64,000 nt of DNA, taken from positions 429,001 to 493,000 of the forward strand of contig CP077096.1 of assembly GCA_014268975.2 (NCBI GenBank). Direction: 5' to 3'. This stretch comes from Pseudomonas wayambapalatensis (GTDB lineage: Bacteria; Pseudomonadota; Gammaproteobacteria; Pseudomonadales; Pseudomonadaceae). A model generated the notes under the pieces. That model saw only the letters and a program-made list of their open reading frames with translations. It was not told the origin of the DNA and made no database searches. Below are positions 48,917-63,963 of the stretch, one piece after another. Position numbers and translations under genes: made by a program. The stretch's first letter is position 1. Each line of letters starts with the position of its first letter.

Positions 48917-49927
48917 ATGCGCATTGCAGAGGTGCTGGGCTGGCACGAGATGGCCGGGCGCTCGCGTATGTACAGGGGCGCGGTCGTGGCCGCTGGTGTG
49001 TTGCTGGTACTGGCCTGCGGCTATCAGCTTCGTCTGCAGGAGGTGCGCGCAGCCTACCGTCAAGGCGTGGCGAGTGAAGTCGAGCAGCGGCGGCTGTTGC
49101 AGGCGCGGGAGCAACAGGTCCTGGCGCTGGATGACGCCGAGGCGGCGCTGGCCAGCGAGGAGAAGCGGCTGCGGGATGCGCGCTGGCGATTGTCGGGTGG
49201 CGAGAGCATGAGCGATCTGCTCGACCAGTTGGCGGTTTCGGGACGCACCTACGGCCTGGTTTTCGAGCGCCTCGACGTGGAAGAGGGCGTCGAGGCGCAG
49301 GGTTACCGCCAGGTGCCCTTGCAGATGCAGGTGAGTGGGCGCTATGCCGCCCTGCGTCCCTGGCTGGGCGAGTGGTTGGGGCAGTTGCGCCTGCTGCAGG
49401 TGACCCGTTTGCAACTGGAGCCTGCAGCAGACCGGCCGGGGCTATTGCAGCTTCAAGTGTCAGTGCAGGCATTTCATGCCGGCGAGACGCTTCCGGTGCC
49501 CGCTTCGCTGGCCGATGAGCCCGCGGGTCCGATCGGTCGGGCGCCGGAGCTGGACCCGTTTGCACCCTGGTCGTCGCGTCGGCATGCGGAGGGGTTGGCG
49601 GGGGTGCCACTGGAGCAGTTGGAGATGGTTGGCAGCCTGTCCCGCGCAGGGCAAACCCAGGCGCTGGTGCGCTGGGCCGGGCGTGTTTACCGGGTTGCCA
49701 AGGGGGACCGCCTGGGCCGTGAAGAGGGTGAAGTGATACAGGTCGACCAGGATCAGGTCGAGATCAGCGAGCGGCTGTTCAATGGTGGCGAGTGGCAACA
49801 GCATTCGAGCTACCTGACGTTAAGCAGGCGCACAGGCGCAAGGAGCGAACGTGAAGAGACTGTTGATCGGCATCATGGCGATAATGCTGGCGCTACGGGC
49901 AATGGCGGAGCCCCTGTACAAAGGTGA
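48917..49927 (+). CDS. PilO-PilP fusion protein
   Basis: 336 aa. Residues about 1-200 have the PilO layout: a short cytoplasmic tail, membrane helix (GAVVAAGVLLVLACGY), a coiled coil rich in Glu/Arg/Leu, and a ferredoxin-like domain (YGLVFERLDVEEG ... LPLQMQVSGRY type). Residues about 225-310 match PilP: LDPFAPW, PLEQLEMVGSLSRAGQTQAL, VYRVAKGDRLG. P. aeruginosa encodes these as two proteins, with PilP a lipoprotein; here no lipobox or second start is visible. The last 25 residues are read in another frame over the start of pilQ (77-bp overlap). Confidence 0.82.
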   Translation: MRIAEVLGWHEMAGRSRMYRGAVVAAGVLLVLACGYQLRLQEVRAAYRQGVASEVEQRRLLQAREQQVLALDDAEAALASEEKRLRDARWRLSGGESMSDLLDQLAVSGRTYGLVFERLDVEEGVEAQGYRQVPLQMQVSGRYAALRPWLGEWLGQLRLLQVTRLQLEPAADRPGLLQLQVSVQAFHAGETLPVPASLADEPAGPIGRAPELDPFAPWSSRRHAEGLAGVPLEQLEMVGSLSRAGQTQALVRWAGRVYRVAKGDRLGREEGEVIQVDQDQVEISERLFNGGEWQQHSSYLTLSRRTGARSEREETVDRHHGDNAGATGNGGAPVQR

Positions 49928-51119
49928 GCCGCTTTCGCTGAACTTCCAGGACGTCGAGGTCCGTGCGGTACTGCAGGTGCTAGCCGATTATGCCGGCATC
50001 AACCTGGTGGCCAGTGACACGGTGCGGGGCAATGTCACCCTGCGGCTGCACGAGGTGCCTTGGGACCAGGCGCTGGACCTGGTGTTGCGCAGCCGGGGGC
50101 TGGCCAGGCGCGAGGAGGGCAACGTGCTATTGGTCGCGCCCGCTGCCGAGCTCGCCGAGCAGTCGCGCGAGGCGCGCATCGACCAGGCACTCGAGGCGCA
50201 GTTGCAGCCGCTGCGTCGGGAGTTGCTGCCGATCCATCACGCCGATGCGGCCGACCTGGCGAAACTGTTGCTGGAGAGCCTGGCGGATGACGGCCCCGCA
50301 GCAGGGCGCGGCAGCTTGAGCGTGGACTCGCGGACCAACACCCTGATCGCCACCCAGTCTGCCGCGCGCCTGGCCGAGTTGCGGCAACTGGTGGCGCACC
50401 TGGATGTGCCGGTGCGCCAGGTAATGATTGAGGCCCGGATCGTCGAGGCCAACGTCGATTACGAGAACGTGCTCGGGATTCGCTGGGGAGCAGGGCTGGG
50501 TGGTATGCCAGGGCGGCCCGCCGGTGAGCTGTTTGTCGATCTCGGCGCGCAGGGGGCGACCTCTGGCGTGGGAGTGGGGCTGGTGCGTGGCGATGTGCTG
50601 CTTGACCTGGAGCTCAGTGCCATGGAGAAAAGCGGCAATGGCGAGATCATCTCCCAGCCCAAGGTGGTCACTGCCGACAAGGAAACCGCGCGGATCCTCA
50701 AGGGCACCGAAGTGCCGTACCAGCAGTCGAGCAAGAGCGGTGCAACCTCGGTGGCATTCCGCGAGGCATCGCTGTCACTGGAGGTCACGCCGCAGATCAC
50801 CCCGGATGGCAAGGTCATCATGGCGGTGCGGGTGACCAAGGACGAGCCGGACTACCTCAATGCCCTCAACGATGTGCCGCCGATCCGCAAGAACGAGGTC
50901 AACGCCAAGGTGCGAGTGGCCGATGGCGAGACGATTGTGATTGGTGGCGTGTACTCGACGTCGCATAACAATGTGGTGGACAAGGTGCCATTTCTTGGCG
51001 ATCTGCCGTATGTTGGACGGCTGTTTCGACGCGATGCATTACAAGAGAAAAAATCTGAGCTGCTGGTCTTCCTGACTCCGCGTATCATGGGTGACCGGGC
51101 GATAGCTGTGAGTCGTTGA
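49851..51119 (+). CDS. pilQ: type IV pilus/competence secretin, short HofQ-like PilQ
   Basis: 422 aa outer-membrane secretin. Signal peptide ([16 protein letters not shown]), secretin N domains ([20 protein letters not shown]), and the C-terminal beta-barrel ([19 protein letters not shown] type, [23 protein letters not shown]). At 422 aa it is close to HofQ (412) and lacks the AMIN domains of P. aeruginosa PilQ (714). Start is GTG at 49851, fixed by AGGAG 5 nt upstream, inside the end of the pilO/P gene. Confidence 0.9.
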   Translation: MKRLLIGIMAIMLALRAMAEPLYKGEPLSLNFQDVEVRAVLQVLADYAGINLVASDTVRGNVTLRLHEVPWDQALDLVLRSRGLARREEGNVLLVAPAAELAEQSREARIDQALEAQLQPLRRELLPIHHADAADLAKLLLESLADDGPAAGRGSLSVDSRTNTLIATQSAARLAELRQLVAHLDVPVRQVMIEARIVEANVDYENVLGIRWGAGLGGMPGRPAGELFVDLGAQGATSGVGVGLVRGDVLLDLELSAMEKSGNGEIISQPKVVTADKETARILKGTEVPYQQSSKSGATSVAFREASLSLEVTPQITPDGKVIMAVRVTKDEPDYLNALNDVPPIRKNEVNAKVRVADGETIVIGGVYSTSHNNVVDKVPFLGDLPYVGRLFRRDALQEKKSELLVFLTPRIMGDRAIAVSR

Positions 51120-51123
51120 TTCT

Positions 51124-51642
51124 GTGCGAAATTTGATACTTGTAGGGCCCATGGGCGCCGGTAAGAGCACCATCGGGCGCCTTTTGGCCAAAGAGCTGCG
51201 CCTGCTGTTCAAGGATTCCGACAAGGAAATCGAGCTGCGAACCGGCGCCAACATCCCGTGGATCTTCGACAAGGAAGGCGAGCCGGGCTTCCGTGATCGT
51301 GAGCAGGCGATGATTGCCGAGCTCTGCGAGCTCGACGGCGTGGTTGTCGCAACCGGTGGCGGCGCGGTGATGCGCGAAGCCAATCGCCAGGCGTTGTACA
51401 AGGGCGGGCGTGTCATCTACCTGCATGCTTCGGTGGAACAGCAGGTTGGCCGCACTGCGCGTGATCGCAACCGCCCACTGCTGCGGACCGCCAACCCGGA
51501 AGCCACGCTTCGTGCATTGCTGGAAACCCGCGACCCGCTCTATCGCGAGATCGCCGACCTCGTGGTGGAAACCGACGAACGGCCACCGCGCATGGTCGTG
51601 CTCGATATTCTCGAGCGTTTGCAGCAGTTGCCGCCCCGCTGA
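51124..51642 (+). CDS. aroK: shikimate kinase
   Basis: 172 aa. Phosphorylates shikimate in aromatic amino-acid synthesis. P-loop [26 protein letters not shown] and the LID DRNRPLL are intact. Begins with GTG (51124), 4 nt after pilQ. It is followed, 97 bp later, by aroB. Confidence 0.96.
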   Translation: MRNLILVGPMGAGKSTIGRLLAKELRLLFKDSDKEIELRTGANIPWIFDKEGEPGFRDREQAMIAELCELDGVVVATGGGAVMREANRQALYKGGRVIYLHASVEQQVGRTARDRNRPLLRTANPEATLRALLETRDPLYREIADLVVETDERPPRMVVLDILERLQQLPPR

Positions 51643-51739
51643 GCCGGGACTATCCTCGGCGACCAACGCCGGGGCGAGGTTGAACGTTACCGCGCTGGCC
51701 GCTCAGGCAAGGCCGCGCCAAAGCATATTGTGGGGATAC

Positions 51740-52837
51740 ATGCAGACATTGAAGGTCGATCTGGGCGAACGTAGCTATCCGATCTACATTGGCGAGGGCC
51801 TGCTGGACCAGCCCGAGCTGCTGGCGCCGCACATTGCCGGACGGCAGGTCGCCATCGTCTCCAACGAAACCGTCGCGCCCCTGTATCTCGAGCGGCTGAG
51901 CAAGACGCTCGGCGCCTGGTCGGTGCTACCAGTGGTGCTGCCTGACGGCGAAGCCCACAAGAACTGGGAAACCCTTCAGCTGATTTTCGATGCCCTGCTC
52001 ACGGCCCGCCATGATCGGCGCACCACTGTGGTCGCGCTGGGCGGCGGAGTGATCGGCGACATGGCTGGATTTGCCGCGGCCTGTTACCAGCGAGGTGTCG
52101 ACTTCATCCAGGTGCCGACCACGCTGCTGTCCCAGGTGGATTCGTCCGTTGGTGGCAAGACCGGCATCAACCACCCGCTGGGCAAGAACATGGTCGGTGC
52201 CTTCTATCAGCCCAACGCGGTGCTGATCGACACCACCAGCCTGCGTACCCTGCCACCCCGCGAGCTGTCGGCAGGTCTCGCTGAAGTGATCAAGTACGGC
52301 CTGATCTGCGACGAGCCATTCCTCGGCTGGCTGGAAGACAACATGGCGGCGCTGCGCAAGCTCGATTCCGTGGCGCTGACCGAAGCCATCCGCCGCTCCT
52401 GTGCGGCGAAGGCGGCGGTGGTGGGCGCCGACGAGCGTGAGTCCGGTGTGCGTGCCACCCTGAACCTCGGCCATACCTTCGGCCATGCCATCGAAACCCA
52501 CATGGGTTACGGGGTATGGTTGCATGGCGAGGCCGTCGCTGCCGGGACCGTCATGGCCCTGGAGATGTCCATGCGCCTGGGCTGGATCGACCAGTCGGCG
52601 CGTGATCGCGGAATTCGCCTGCTGCAGGATGCAGGCTTGCCGGTGGTGCCCCCACAGGAAATGACCCCGGCGCATTTCATGGAACATATGGCGGTCGACA
52701 AGAAGGTGCTCGACGGACGCCTGCGCCTGGTGCTGTTGCACCAGATGGGCGAGGCCGTGATCACCGACGACTATCCGAAAGAGATTCTTCAGGCCACGCT
52801 TGCAGCGGATTACCGCGCGATCGTGGCGCAGCTTTGA
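51740..52837 (+). CDS. aroB: 3-dehydroquinate synthase
   Basis: 365 aa NAD- and metal-dependent enzyme, second step of the shikimate pathway. [32 protein letters not shown] and GHTFGHAIE (metal ligands) are present. GGGG lies 4-5 nt before the ATG. It begins a run into the DamX-like gene after 15 bp. Confidence 0.97.
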   Translation: MQTLKVDLGERSYPIYIGEGLLDQPELLAPHIAGRQVAIVSNETVAPLYLERLSKTLGAWSVLPVVLPDGEAHKNWETLQLIFDALLTARHDRRTTVVALGGGVIGDMAGFAAACYQRGVDFIQVPTTLLSQVDSSVGGKTGINHPLGKNMVGAFYQPNAVLIDTTSLRTLPPRELSAGLAEVIKYGLICDEPFLGWLEDNMAALRKLDSVALTEAIRRSCAAKAAVVGADERESGVRATLNLGHTFGHAIETHMGYGVWLHGEAVAAGTVMALEMSMRLGWIDQSARDRGIRLLQDAGLPVVPPQEMTPAHFMEHMAVDKKVLDGRLRLVLLHQMGEAVITDDYPKEILQATLAADYRAIVAQL

Positions 52838-52852
52838 GGTTGTGACAGCGCG

Positions 52853-54475
52853 ATGACCAGTTTGCATGCCGATGAGGCTTTCCTCGATCACTACCAGTTG
52901 AGTCACGATCCGTTCGCACCTCGGGTGCCCGGGTTCAAGTTCTTCCCTGCCCAGCGCAAGCCGGTGCTGGGCCAACTGCATCACCTGGCGCGTTACAGCC
53001 ACCTGATGCTGGTGGTGACCGGCCCGTTGGGCAGCGGCAAGACCCTGCTGCGCCAGGCTCTGGTGGCCAGCACCAACAAGCAGTCGGTGCAGAGCGTGGT
53101 CGTTTCTGCGCGCGGCGCAAGCGATGCTGCCAGCGTGCTGGGCCAGGTAGCCCAGGCGCTGAACGTCGCGCAGCCGGAAGTGCAGGCGATCCTGTCCCAG
53201 GTCGTCCAGTTGGCTCTGACCGGGCAGGAAGTCTATCTGCTGGTGGACGATGCGGAACAACTCGACGAGTCGGCACTCCAAGCGTTGCTGGAGCTGGCGG
53301 CAGGCGTTCCGGAAGGGCGCCCGCATGTGTTCCTGTTCGGTGAGCCTTCGCTGATTGCCGGGTTGGACGAACTCAGTGTCGAGGAAGAACGCTTCCACAT
53401 CATAGAGCTTGCCCCCTACAGCGAAGAAGAGACTCGGGAGTATCTGGAGCAGCGTCTGGAAGGTGCTGGCCGGGGCCTTGAGGTGTTCAGCGCCGAACAG
53501 ATCGCCGATATCCACGAAAACTCCGACGGCTGGCCAGGAAACATCAACCAGGTTGCCCGCGATACCTTGATCGAAGCCATGATCGCTACCCGCAGTACGG
53601 AAAAGCGACCATCCATGGGGTTCAAAATGCCTAAGAAACATGTGCTCGCGCTGTCCGCTGTCGTTGTGGTCGCTGTCGCTGCCGCGGTCCTGATGCCCAA
53701 GAAAGGCGACAAGGCGCCGACCGACGCGCCTGCTGCCCAGGCCCAGTTGCCACTGGGGCAGTCGGGCAATGGCGGCCCGACCGTCGAATTCTCCGGTTCG
53801 TCGCAGCCCATGCCGCTGCCGCTGGTGGGGCAGTCGCAGCCGGTCATGCGTGAGCCGCTGGCCCAGGCCGCAGGCATGGGCGATGGTGACGAGGCTGGCC
53901 CTGCCGGTAATACGGCGCTGCAGCCTTCAGCGCCTTCGGCTGCCGTTCCTCCCACCGTCACCACCACTGCGCCGCCCCAAGGTGTCGCTGCTGGCCCTGC
54001 ACCTGCTCCAGCCCAGCCAGTAGCCAGCGTGCCTGCCCAGCCGGTTGCGCCTGCACAGAAACCTGTCGCAACCCAGCCGGCAAAACCGGTTGCGCCTGCT
54101 GCCAAGCCAGCGCCGGCTCCGACCCAGGTGGCCACCGCCAAGCCCGCAGCCAAGCCTGCCGAGAAACCCGCCGCCGGAGGCGCAGGCAACAGCGGCTGGT
54201 ACAGCGGCCAGAAGCCGGGCAACTATGTGGTTCAGGTGTTCGGTACCAGCAATGAATCCGCTGCCCAATCGTTCGTCAGGGAGCAGGGTGGCGACTATCG
54301 CTACTTCAAGAAAACCCTGCAGGGCAAGCCGCTGTACGTGGTGACCTACGGCAACTTCGGCAGCCGCGATGCCGCAGCTGCGGCAATCAAGAACTTGCCA
54401 GCGAAGGTCCAGGCTGGTAAACCTTGGCCTCGTACCGTCGGCAGCGTTCAACAAGAGCTGGCCACGGCCCGCTGA
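52853..54475 (+). CDS. DamX-like AAA/SPOR protein
   Basis: 540 aa. Cytoplasmic ExeA/AAA-type ATPase domain with P-loop TGPLGSGKT at 56-64 and Walker B-like VYLLVDDAEQL, membrane helix about 262-280 (KHVLALSAVVVVAVAAAVLM), a long Ala/Pro-rich periplasmic linker, and a C-terminal SPOR domain (YVVQVFGTSNESAAQSF ... PLYVVTYGNFGSRDAA). Probably septum-associated. The aroK-aroB-damX order is shared with enterobacteria, though E. coli DamX lacks an ATPase domain. Confidence 0.88.
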   Translation: MTSLHADEAFLDHYQLSHDPFAPRVPGFKFFPAQRKPVLGQLHHLARYSHLMLVVTGPLGSGKTLLRQALVASTNKQSVQSVVVSARGASDAASVLGQVAQALNVAQPEVQAILSQVVQLALTGQEVYLLVDDAEQLDESALQALLELAAGVPEGRPHVFLFGEPSLIAGLDELSVEEERFHIIELAPYSEEETREYLEQRLEGAGRGLEVFSAEQIADIHENSDGWPGNINQVARDTLIEAMIATRSTEKRPSMGFKMPKKHVLALSAVVVVAVAAAVLMPKKGDKAPTDAPAAQAQLPLGQSGNGGPTVEFSGSSQPMPLPLVGQSQPVMREPLAQAAGMGDGDEAGPAGNTALQPSAPSAAVPPTVTTTAPPQGVAAGPAPAPAQPVASVPAQPVAPAQKPVATQPAKPVAPAAKPAPAPTQVATAKPAAKPAEKPAAGGAGNSGWYSGQKPGNYVVQVFGTSNESAAQSFVREQGGDYRYFKKTLQGKPLYVVTYGNFGSRDAAAAAIKNLPAKVQAGKPWPRTVGSVQQELATAR

Positions 54476-54850
54476 TCCTTCCGGGCGGCACCACCCCCGC
54501 CGCCCAGTTGCTGAGCGAATCCCGGACTCGACAAAGCCTGCTGTGCTGATGCGCGGCAGGCTTTTCTGTCCCAGACTGCCGGCCACAAGCCTTCTGTTGC
54601 AGTCACGGCTGAAACGCTTCAGACTCGAGTCAAGCCGCTATCACGGCGCATGACGCAAAAACATTCAAAAATGCGACATAAACTTTCAACGACTCGTCGT
54701 GAAAATTTGTGGGCCTCCCTGTCGCTGTGCAACAATGGTTTCCCTATACCCACCGCAAAAAAGCTGGCATTCGATCGGCGTGGATGGTAAGTGGTTGTAC
54801 TAAAAAGAGATTTGCCTTGGTTGAGAGGCGAACCTGGTGAGAAAGTGTCT
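54476..54850. other. 375-bp intergenic region upstream of gltB
   Basis: No gene supported. It holds a terminator at 54533-54565, a GACTCGAGTC palindrome at 54622-54631, and ACGAC-TC-GTCGT at 54689-54700 in AT-rich sequence that probably includes the gltB promoter. I could not fix a -35/-10 pair or a sigma-54 site. Confidence 0.5.
54533..54565 (+). terminator. terminator after the DamX-like gene
   Basis: AAAGCCTGC, 14-nt loop, GCAGGCTTT followed by TC. Short T run, moderate strength, 57 nt after the stop. Confidence 0.7.
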
Positions 54851-59296
<4,446 letters not shown>

Positions 59297-59297
59297 G

Positions 59298-59401
59298 AGC
59301 AGCTGCAAGTGGCGAGCTGCAAGCTGCACGCAGAGGCAGCGTGCGGTTCGCCCGGCTTAAGTGATCGTCTTGCGGCTTGCAGCGTGTAGCTTGCAGCTGC
59401 T
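59298..59401. repeat. imperfect inverted repeat in the gltB-gltD gap
   Basis: AGCAGCTGCAAG at 59298-59309 is the exact reverse complement of 59390-59401; GCTGCAAG at 59316-59323 and its complement at 59376-59383 extend the arms to about 30 bp with a 6-nt mismatch block. A GCTGCAAGC-type dispersed repeat. Confidence 0.65.
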
Positions 59402-59416
59402 GTTAAGAGGTTTTGA

Positions 59417-60838
<1,422 letters not shown>

Positions 60839-60847
60839 TCGATCGCT

Positions 60848-60914
60848 ATCGCGGGGCAAGCCCGCTCCTGCAGGGACCACGCATCCCTTTGCAGGAGCAG
60901 GCTTGCCCCGCGAT
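60848..60914. repeat. REP pair (REPIN) after gltD
   Basis: Inverted arms 60848-60876 and 60884-60914 carry the common cgcggggcaagcccgctcc core with small differences. It could stabilise or end the gltBD transcript. Confidence 0.8.
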
Positions 60915-60917
60915 GCA

Positions 60918-60931
60918 TTTTGTATACAAAA
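60918..60931. promoter_or_regulatory. 14-bp perfect palindrome upstream of hemE
   Basis: TTTTGTATACAAAA, centred about 110 nt before the hemE ATG. The inner TTGTATACAA is like operators of FCD-type GntR regulators, but no such regulator is encoded nearby. Confidence 0.4.
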
Positions 60932-61033
60932 AACCTTGATCCATGGCACCCGATAGACAAAACGCATGGCCCTGGCCGTGCCTTTTGTGCTGGCGTCTGA
61001 GAAAATGCCCGCACTTTTTTGCTGGATGCCGAC

Positions 61034-62098
61034 ATGACTGCCCTGAAGAACGATCGTTTCCTGCGTGCACTGCTCAAGCAACCCGTAGACGTGACCCCGG
61101 TGTGGATGATGCGCCAGGCGGGCCGCTACCTGCCGGAGTATCGCGCCAGCCGCGCCAATGCCGGCGACTTCATGAGCCTGTGCATGAACCCGCAGTTCGC
61201 CTGTGAGGTGACGCTCCAGCCGTTGGACCGCTACCCGCTCGACGCCGCAATCCTCTTCTCCGACATCCTCACCATCCCCGATGCCATGGGCCAGGGCCTG
61301 TACTTCGAGACGGGCGAAGGCCCACGTTTCAAGAAGGTCGTCAGCACCCTGGCCGATATCGAGGCGCTGCCGATCCCCGATCCGCACAAGGACCTGGGCT
61401 ATGTGATGGACGCGGTCAGCACCATCCGCCGTGAGCTCAACGGGCGCGTGCCACTGATCGGCTTCTCCGGCAGCCCCTGGACCCTGGCGACCTACATGGT
61501 CGAGGGCGGCTCGTCGAAGGACTTCCGCAAGACCAAGGCGATGCTGTACGACCAGCCCGAGGCCATGCACCTGCTGCTCGACAAGCTGGCGCAGTCGGTC
61601 ACCAGCTACCTCAACGGCCAGATCAAGGCCGGCGCCCAGGCCGTGCAGATCTTCGACACCTGGGGCGGGGCGCTGTCGGCAGCGGCCTATCAGGAGTTCT
61701 CCCTGGCCTACATGCGCAAGATCGTCAGCGGTCTGATTCGCGAGCATGAAGGGCGCAAGGTGCCGGTCATCCTGTTCACCAAGAACGGCGGCCTGTGGCT
61801 GGAAAGCATCGCCGAGGCCGGTGCCGACGCGCTGGGGCTGGACTGGACCTGCGAGATCGGCGACGCCCGTCGTCGCGTCGGCGACAAGGTCGCGCTGCAG
61901 GGCAACATGGACCCGACCGTGCTGTACGCCAAGCCTGAGGCGATCCGCAACGAAGTGCAGCGGATCCTGGCCAGCTACGGGCAGGGCAGCGGCCATGTGT
62001 TCAACCTGGGTCATGGCATCACGCCGGAGGTGGACCCGGAACATGCCGGTGTGTTCATCAACGCCGTGCACGAGTTCTCGGCCCAATATCACCAGTAG
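61034..62098 (+). CDS. hemE: uroporphyrinogen decarboxylase
   Basis: 354 aa. Converts uroporphyrinogen III to coproporphyrinogen III in heme synthesis. N-terminal [16 protein letters not shown] (substrate-binding arginine), [12 protein letters not shown] with the catalytic Asp, and [16 protein letters not shown] are conserved, as is [11 protein letters not shown]. The start MTALKNDRF is chosen by family length. Confidence 0.97.
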   Translation: MTALKNDRFLRALLKQPVDVTPVWMMRQAGRYLPEYRASRANAGDFMSLCMNPQFACEVTLQPLDRYPLDAAILFSDILTIPDAMGQGLYFETGEGPRFKKVVSTLADIEALPIPDPHKDLGYVMDAVSTIRRELNGRVPLIGFSGSPWTLATYMVEGGSSKDFRKTKAMLYDQPEAMHLLLDKLAQSVTSYLNGQIKAGAQAVQIFDTWGGALSAAAYQEFSLAYMRKIVSGLIREHEGRKVPVILFTKNGGLWLESIAEAGADALGLDWTCEIGDARRRVGDKVALQGNMDPTVLYAKPEAIRNEVQRILASYGQGSGHVFNLGHGITPEVDPEHAGVFINAVHEFSAQYHQ

Positions 62099-62112
62099 AA
62101 TCGGCGTCTTCG

Positions 62113-62147
62113 GCAAAAAGCCCGGCCCTGTGCCGGGCTTTTTGCTT
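62113..62147. terminator. rho-independent terminator after hemE
   Basis: GCAAAAAGCCCGGC / GCCGGGCTTTTTGC with a 5-nt loop, 15 nt past the stop. Strong and symmetric. Confidence 0.93.
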
Positions 62148-62215
62148 CATTAAGCTTGAATTCAGCGATCGTCGGTAATCTGGTGCCATCAAAACGCAAA
62201 CAGGACTCGATCATC

Positions 62216-62563
62216 ATGAAAGCTCGCTATCTCGCCCTCATCCTCGCCCCTCTGTTCAGCACCGCCGCCCTGGCTTCCAGTTACACCGGCCCAGGTGCCC
62301 AAGCGGTGACTACTGTCGCCGCCGCCAAGGAAGCCGCTGACGACACTCCCGTGGTGCTGCAGGGCTACGTGACCAAGAAGATCAACAACGACGACAAGTA
62401 CGAGTTCAAGGACAACACCGGCACCATCACCGTCGAAATCGACAACGAAGACCTGCCGCCGACGCCGTTCAACGACAAGACCAAGGTCAAGCTGACCGGC
62501 GAGGTGGAGAAACACCTGATGAGCCGTGAGGTGGATGTGGATATCGTTGAGATCGTCAACTGA
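62216..62563 (+). CDS. YgiW/YdeI family periplasmic OB-fold (BOF) protein
   Basis: 115 aa. Signal peptide MKARYLALILAPLFSTAALA, then a BOF domain (VVLQGYVTKKINNDDKYEFK and TITVEIDNEDLP, KLTGEVEKH, VDVDIVEIV). Members are small stress-linked periplasmic proteins of uncertain ligand. The ATG at 62216 is chosen because the signal peptide starts there. Confidence 0.9.
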   Translation: MKARYLALILAPLFSTAALASSYTGPGAQAVTTVAAAKEAADDTPVVLQGYVTKKINNDDKYEFKDNTGTITVEIDNEDLPPTPFNDKTKVKLTGEVEKHLMSREVDVDIVEIVN

Positions 62564-62573
62564 CGAAGGCTGC

Positions 62574-62607
62574 TTCGCGGCGGTTCGGCGCCCCGAACCG
62601 CCGCGAA
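62574..62607. repeat. 15-bp-arm palindrome of the second REP type
   Basis: TTCGCGGCGGTTCGG, 4-nt loop, CCGAACCGCCGCGAA between convergent genes. It contains GGCGGTTCGGCGCCCCGA (62579-62596), identical to 2085-2102. Probably acts as a weak terminator. Confidence 0.8.
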
Positions 62608-62611
62608 TGCC

Positions 62612-63856
62612 TCACACCGACTTAGGTGCCAACTTGCTCAGGCGCAACGCCACCAGCAATGCCACTGCCAGCAAACTGCCGATGAACAGGCCGATGCCAT
62701 TCCACCCGGCGTAATGCCAGAACATCCCGCCCGCCGTCCCGGCGACACTCGATCCTGCGTAATAGCAGAACAGGTACAACGAAGACGCCTGCCCCTTGGC
62801 CTTGAGCGCGCGTCGGCCGATCCAGCTGCTGGCCACCGAATGGGCGCCGAAGAAGCCGAAGGTGAACACCAGCATTCCGACGATCACCACTGGCAACGGG
62901 GTGAACAGAGTCATCAGCATGCCACCGGCCATCACCAGGATGCTCGCCCAGAACACCCTGCGACGCCCCAGCCGATCGGCCAGCGCGCCAACCTGCGCCG
63001 AGCTGTAGATGCCCGACAGGTACACCACCGACAGCAAGCCGACCAGCGCCTGGTTCATGTGATAGGGCTCGGCCAGCAGGCGATAGCCGATGTAGTTGAA
63101 CAGAGTGACGAAGGCGCCCATCAGCAGAAAGGCTTCGAGGAACAGCCAGGGCAGGCCGGCATCCTTGAAGTGCATGAGGAAGCCGTCGAGCAGATTGCGT
63201 GGCTTCAGCGACTGGGCGCGGAAGTTGCGTGATTCCGGCAGCACCTTCCAGAACACTACCGCGGCCAGCAGCGCCAGGCTGCCGATCACCAACATCGCGG
63301 TGTGCCAGCTGACGAAGTCGATCAGCACCCCGGTGATCAGCCGTCCGCTCATCCCGCCGATGGCATTGCCACCGATGTACAGGCCCATGGCCAGGCCGAT
63401 GTGCTGCGGGTGGATTTCCTCGCTCAGGTAGGTCATTGCCACCGCCGCCAGGCCGCTCAGCGACAGGCCGACCAGTGCGCGGGTGGCAAGCACGCCTTCC
63501 CAGGTCGGCATCACTGCGCTGGCCAGTGTCGCCAGGGCAGCGCACACCAGGGCCGAGACCATCACCGGCTTGCGCCCGATGCGATCGGAAATGGGCCCGG
63601 TGACCAGCAGACCGAACGCCAGCATGGCGGTGGACACCGAGAGCACCAGGCTGCTCTGCGCAGCATTGATCGAGAACTCCTGCGACAGCAGCGGCATCAT
63701 CGGTTGCACGCAGTAGAGCAGGGCGAACGTGGCGAACCCGCCGCTGAACAGCGCCAGCACGGTTTTCATGAAGGCTGGGGTGCCTTTTTCGATCCACACG
63801 TCGTTCAGGGGAGGCACTTCGAGTTCGGCAGGAAGGAGGGCTACAGCAGTTTTCAC
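62612..63856 (-). CDS. MFS transporter, YnfM-like
   Basis: 414 aa, twelve predicted helices. GPISDRIGRKPVMVSAL (loop 2-3) and ALADRLGRRRVFWAS (loop 8-9) are the MFS signatures; FCYYAGSSVAGTAGG resembles YnfM/arabinose-efflux-like carriers. Substrate unknown. The start is a GTG at 63856 with AGAGG 8 nt upstream; a longer frame would cover the regulatory palindromes. It is divergent from a LysR gene. Confidence 0.85.
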   Translation of the reverse strand: MKTAVALLPAELEVPPLNDVWIEKGTPAFMKTVLALFSGGFATFALLYCVQPMMPLLSQEFSINAAQSSLVLSVSTAMLAFGLLVTGPISDRIGRKPVMVSALVCAALATLASAVMPTWEGVLATRALVGLSLSGLAAVAMTYLSEEIHPQHIGLAMGLYIGGNAIGGMSGRLITGVLIDFVSWHTAMLVIGSLALLAAVVFWKVLPESRNFRAQSLKPRNLLDGFLMHFKDAGLPWLFLEAFLLMGAFVTLFNYIGYRLLAEPYHMNQALVGLLSVVYLSGIYSSAQVGALADRLGRRRVFWASILVMAGGMLMTLFTPLPVVIVGMLVFTFGFFGAHSVASSWIGRRALKAKGQASSLYLFCYYAGSSVAGTAGGMFWHYAGWNGIGLFIGSLLAVALLVALRLSKLAPKSV

Positions 63857-63896
63857 GGGTGATACCTCTGGCGCAATGAAAAAAGCATATAGCTGG

Positions 63897-63920
63897 CTAA
63901 TGATTAGATCCAATATATTG
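63897..63920. promoter_or_regulatory. two palindromes in the MFS/LysR intergenic region
   Basis: CTAATGATTAG (63897-63907) and CAATATATTG (63911-63920), 3 nt apart, in the AT-rich 107-bp gap. Both have the T-N-A symmetry seen in LysR-type sites, so they are candidates for binding by the adjacent regulator. Confidence 0.45.
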
Positions 63921-63963
63921 TTCGACCTATTTGATAGCTTTAGCGACTTATTTGGGGCCGATC

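Noticed and set aside
54689..54850. Sigma-54 promoter for gltB near TGGCATTCGATCGGC
   Set aside because: The downstream element is not TTGC and spacing is off, so I do not call it.
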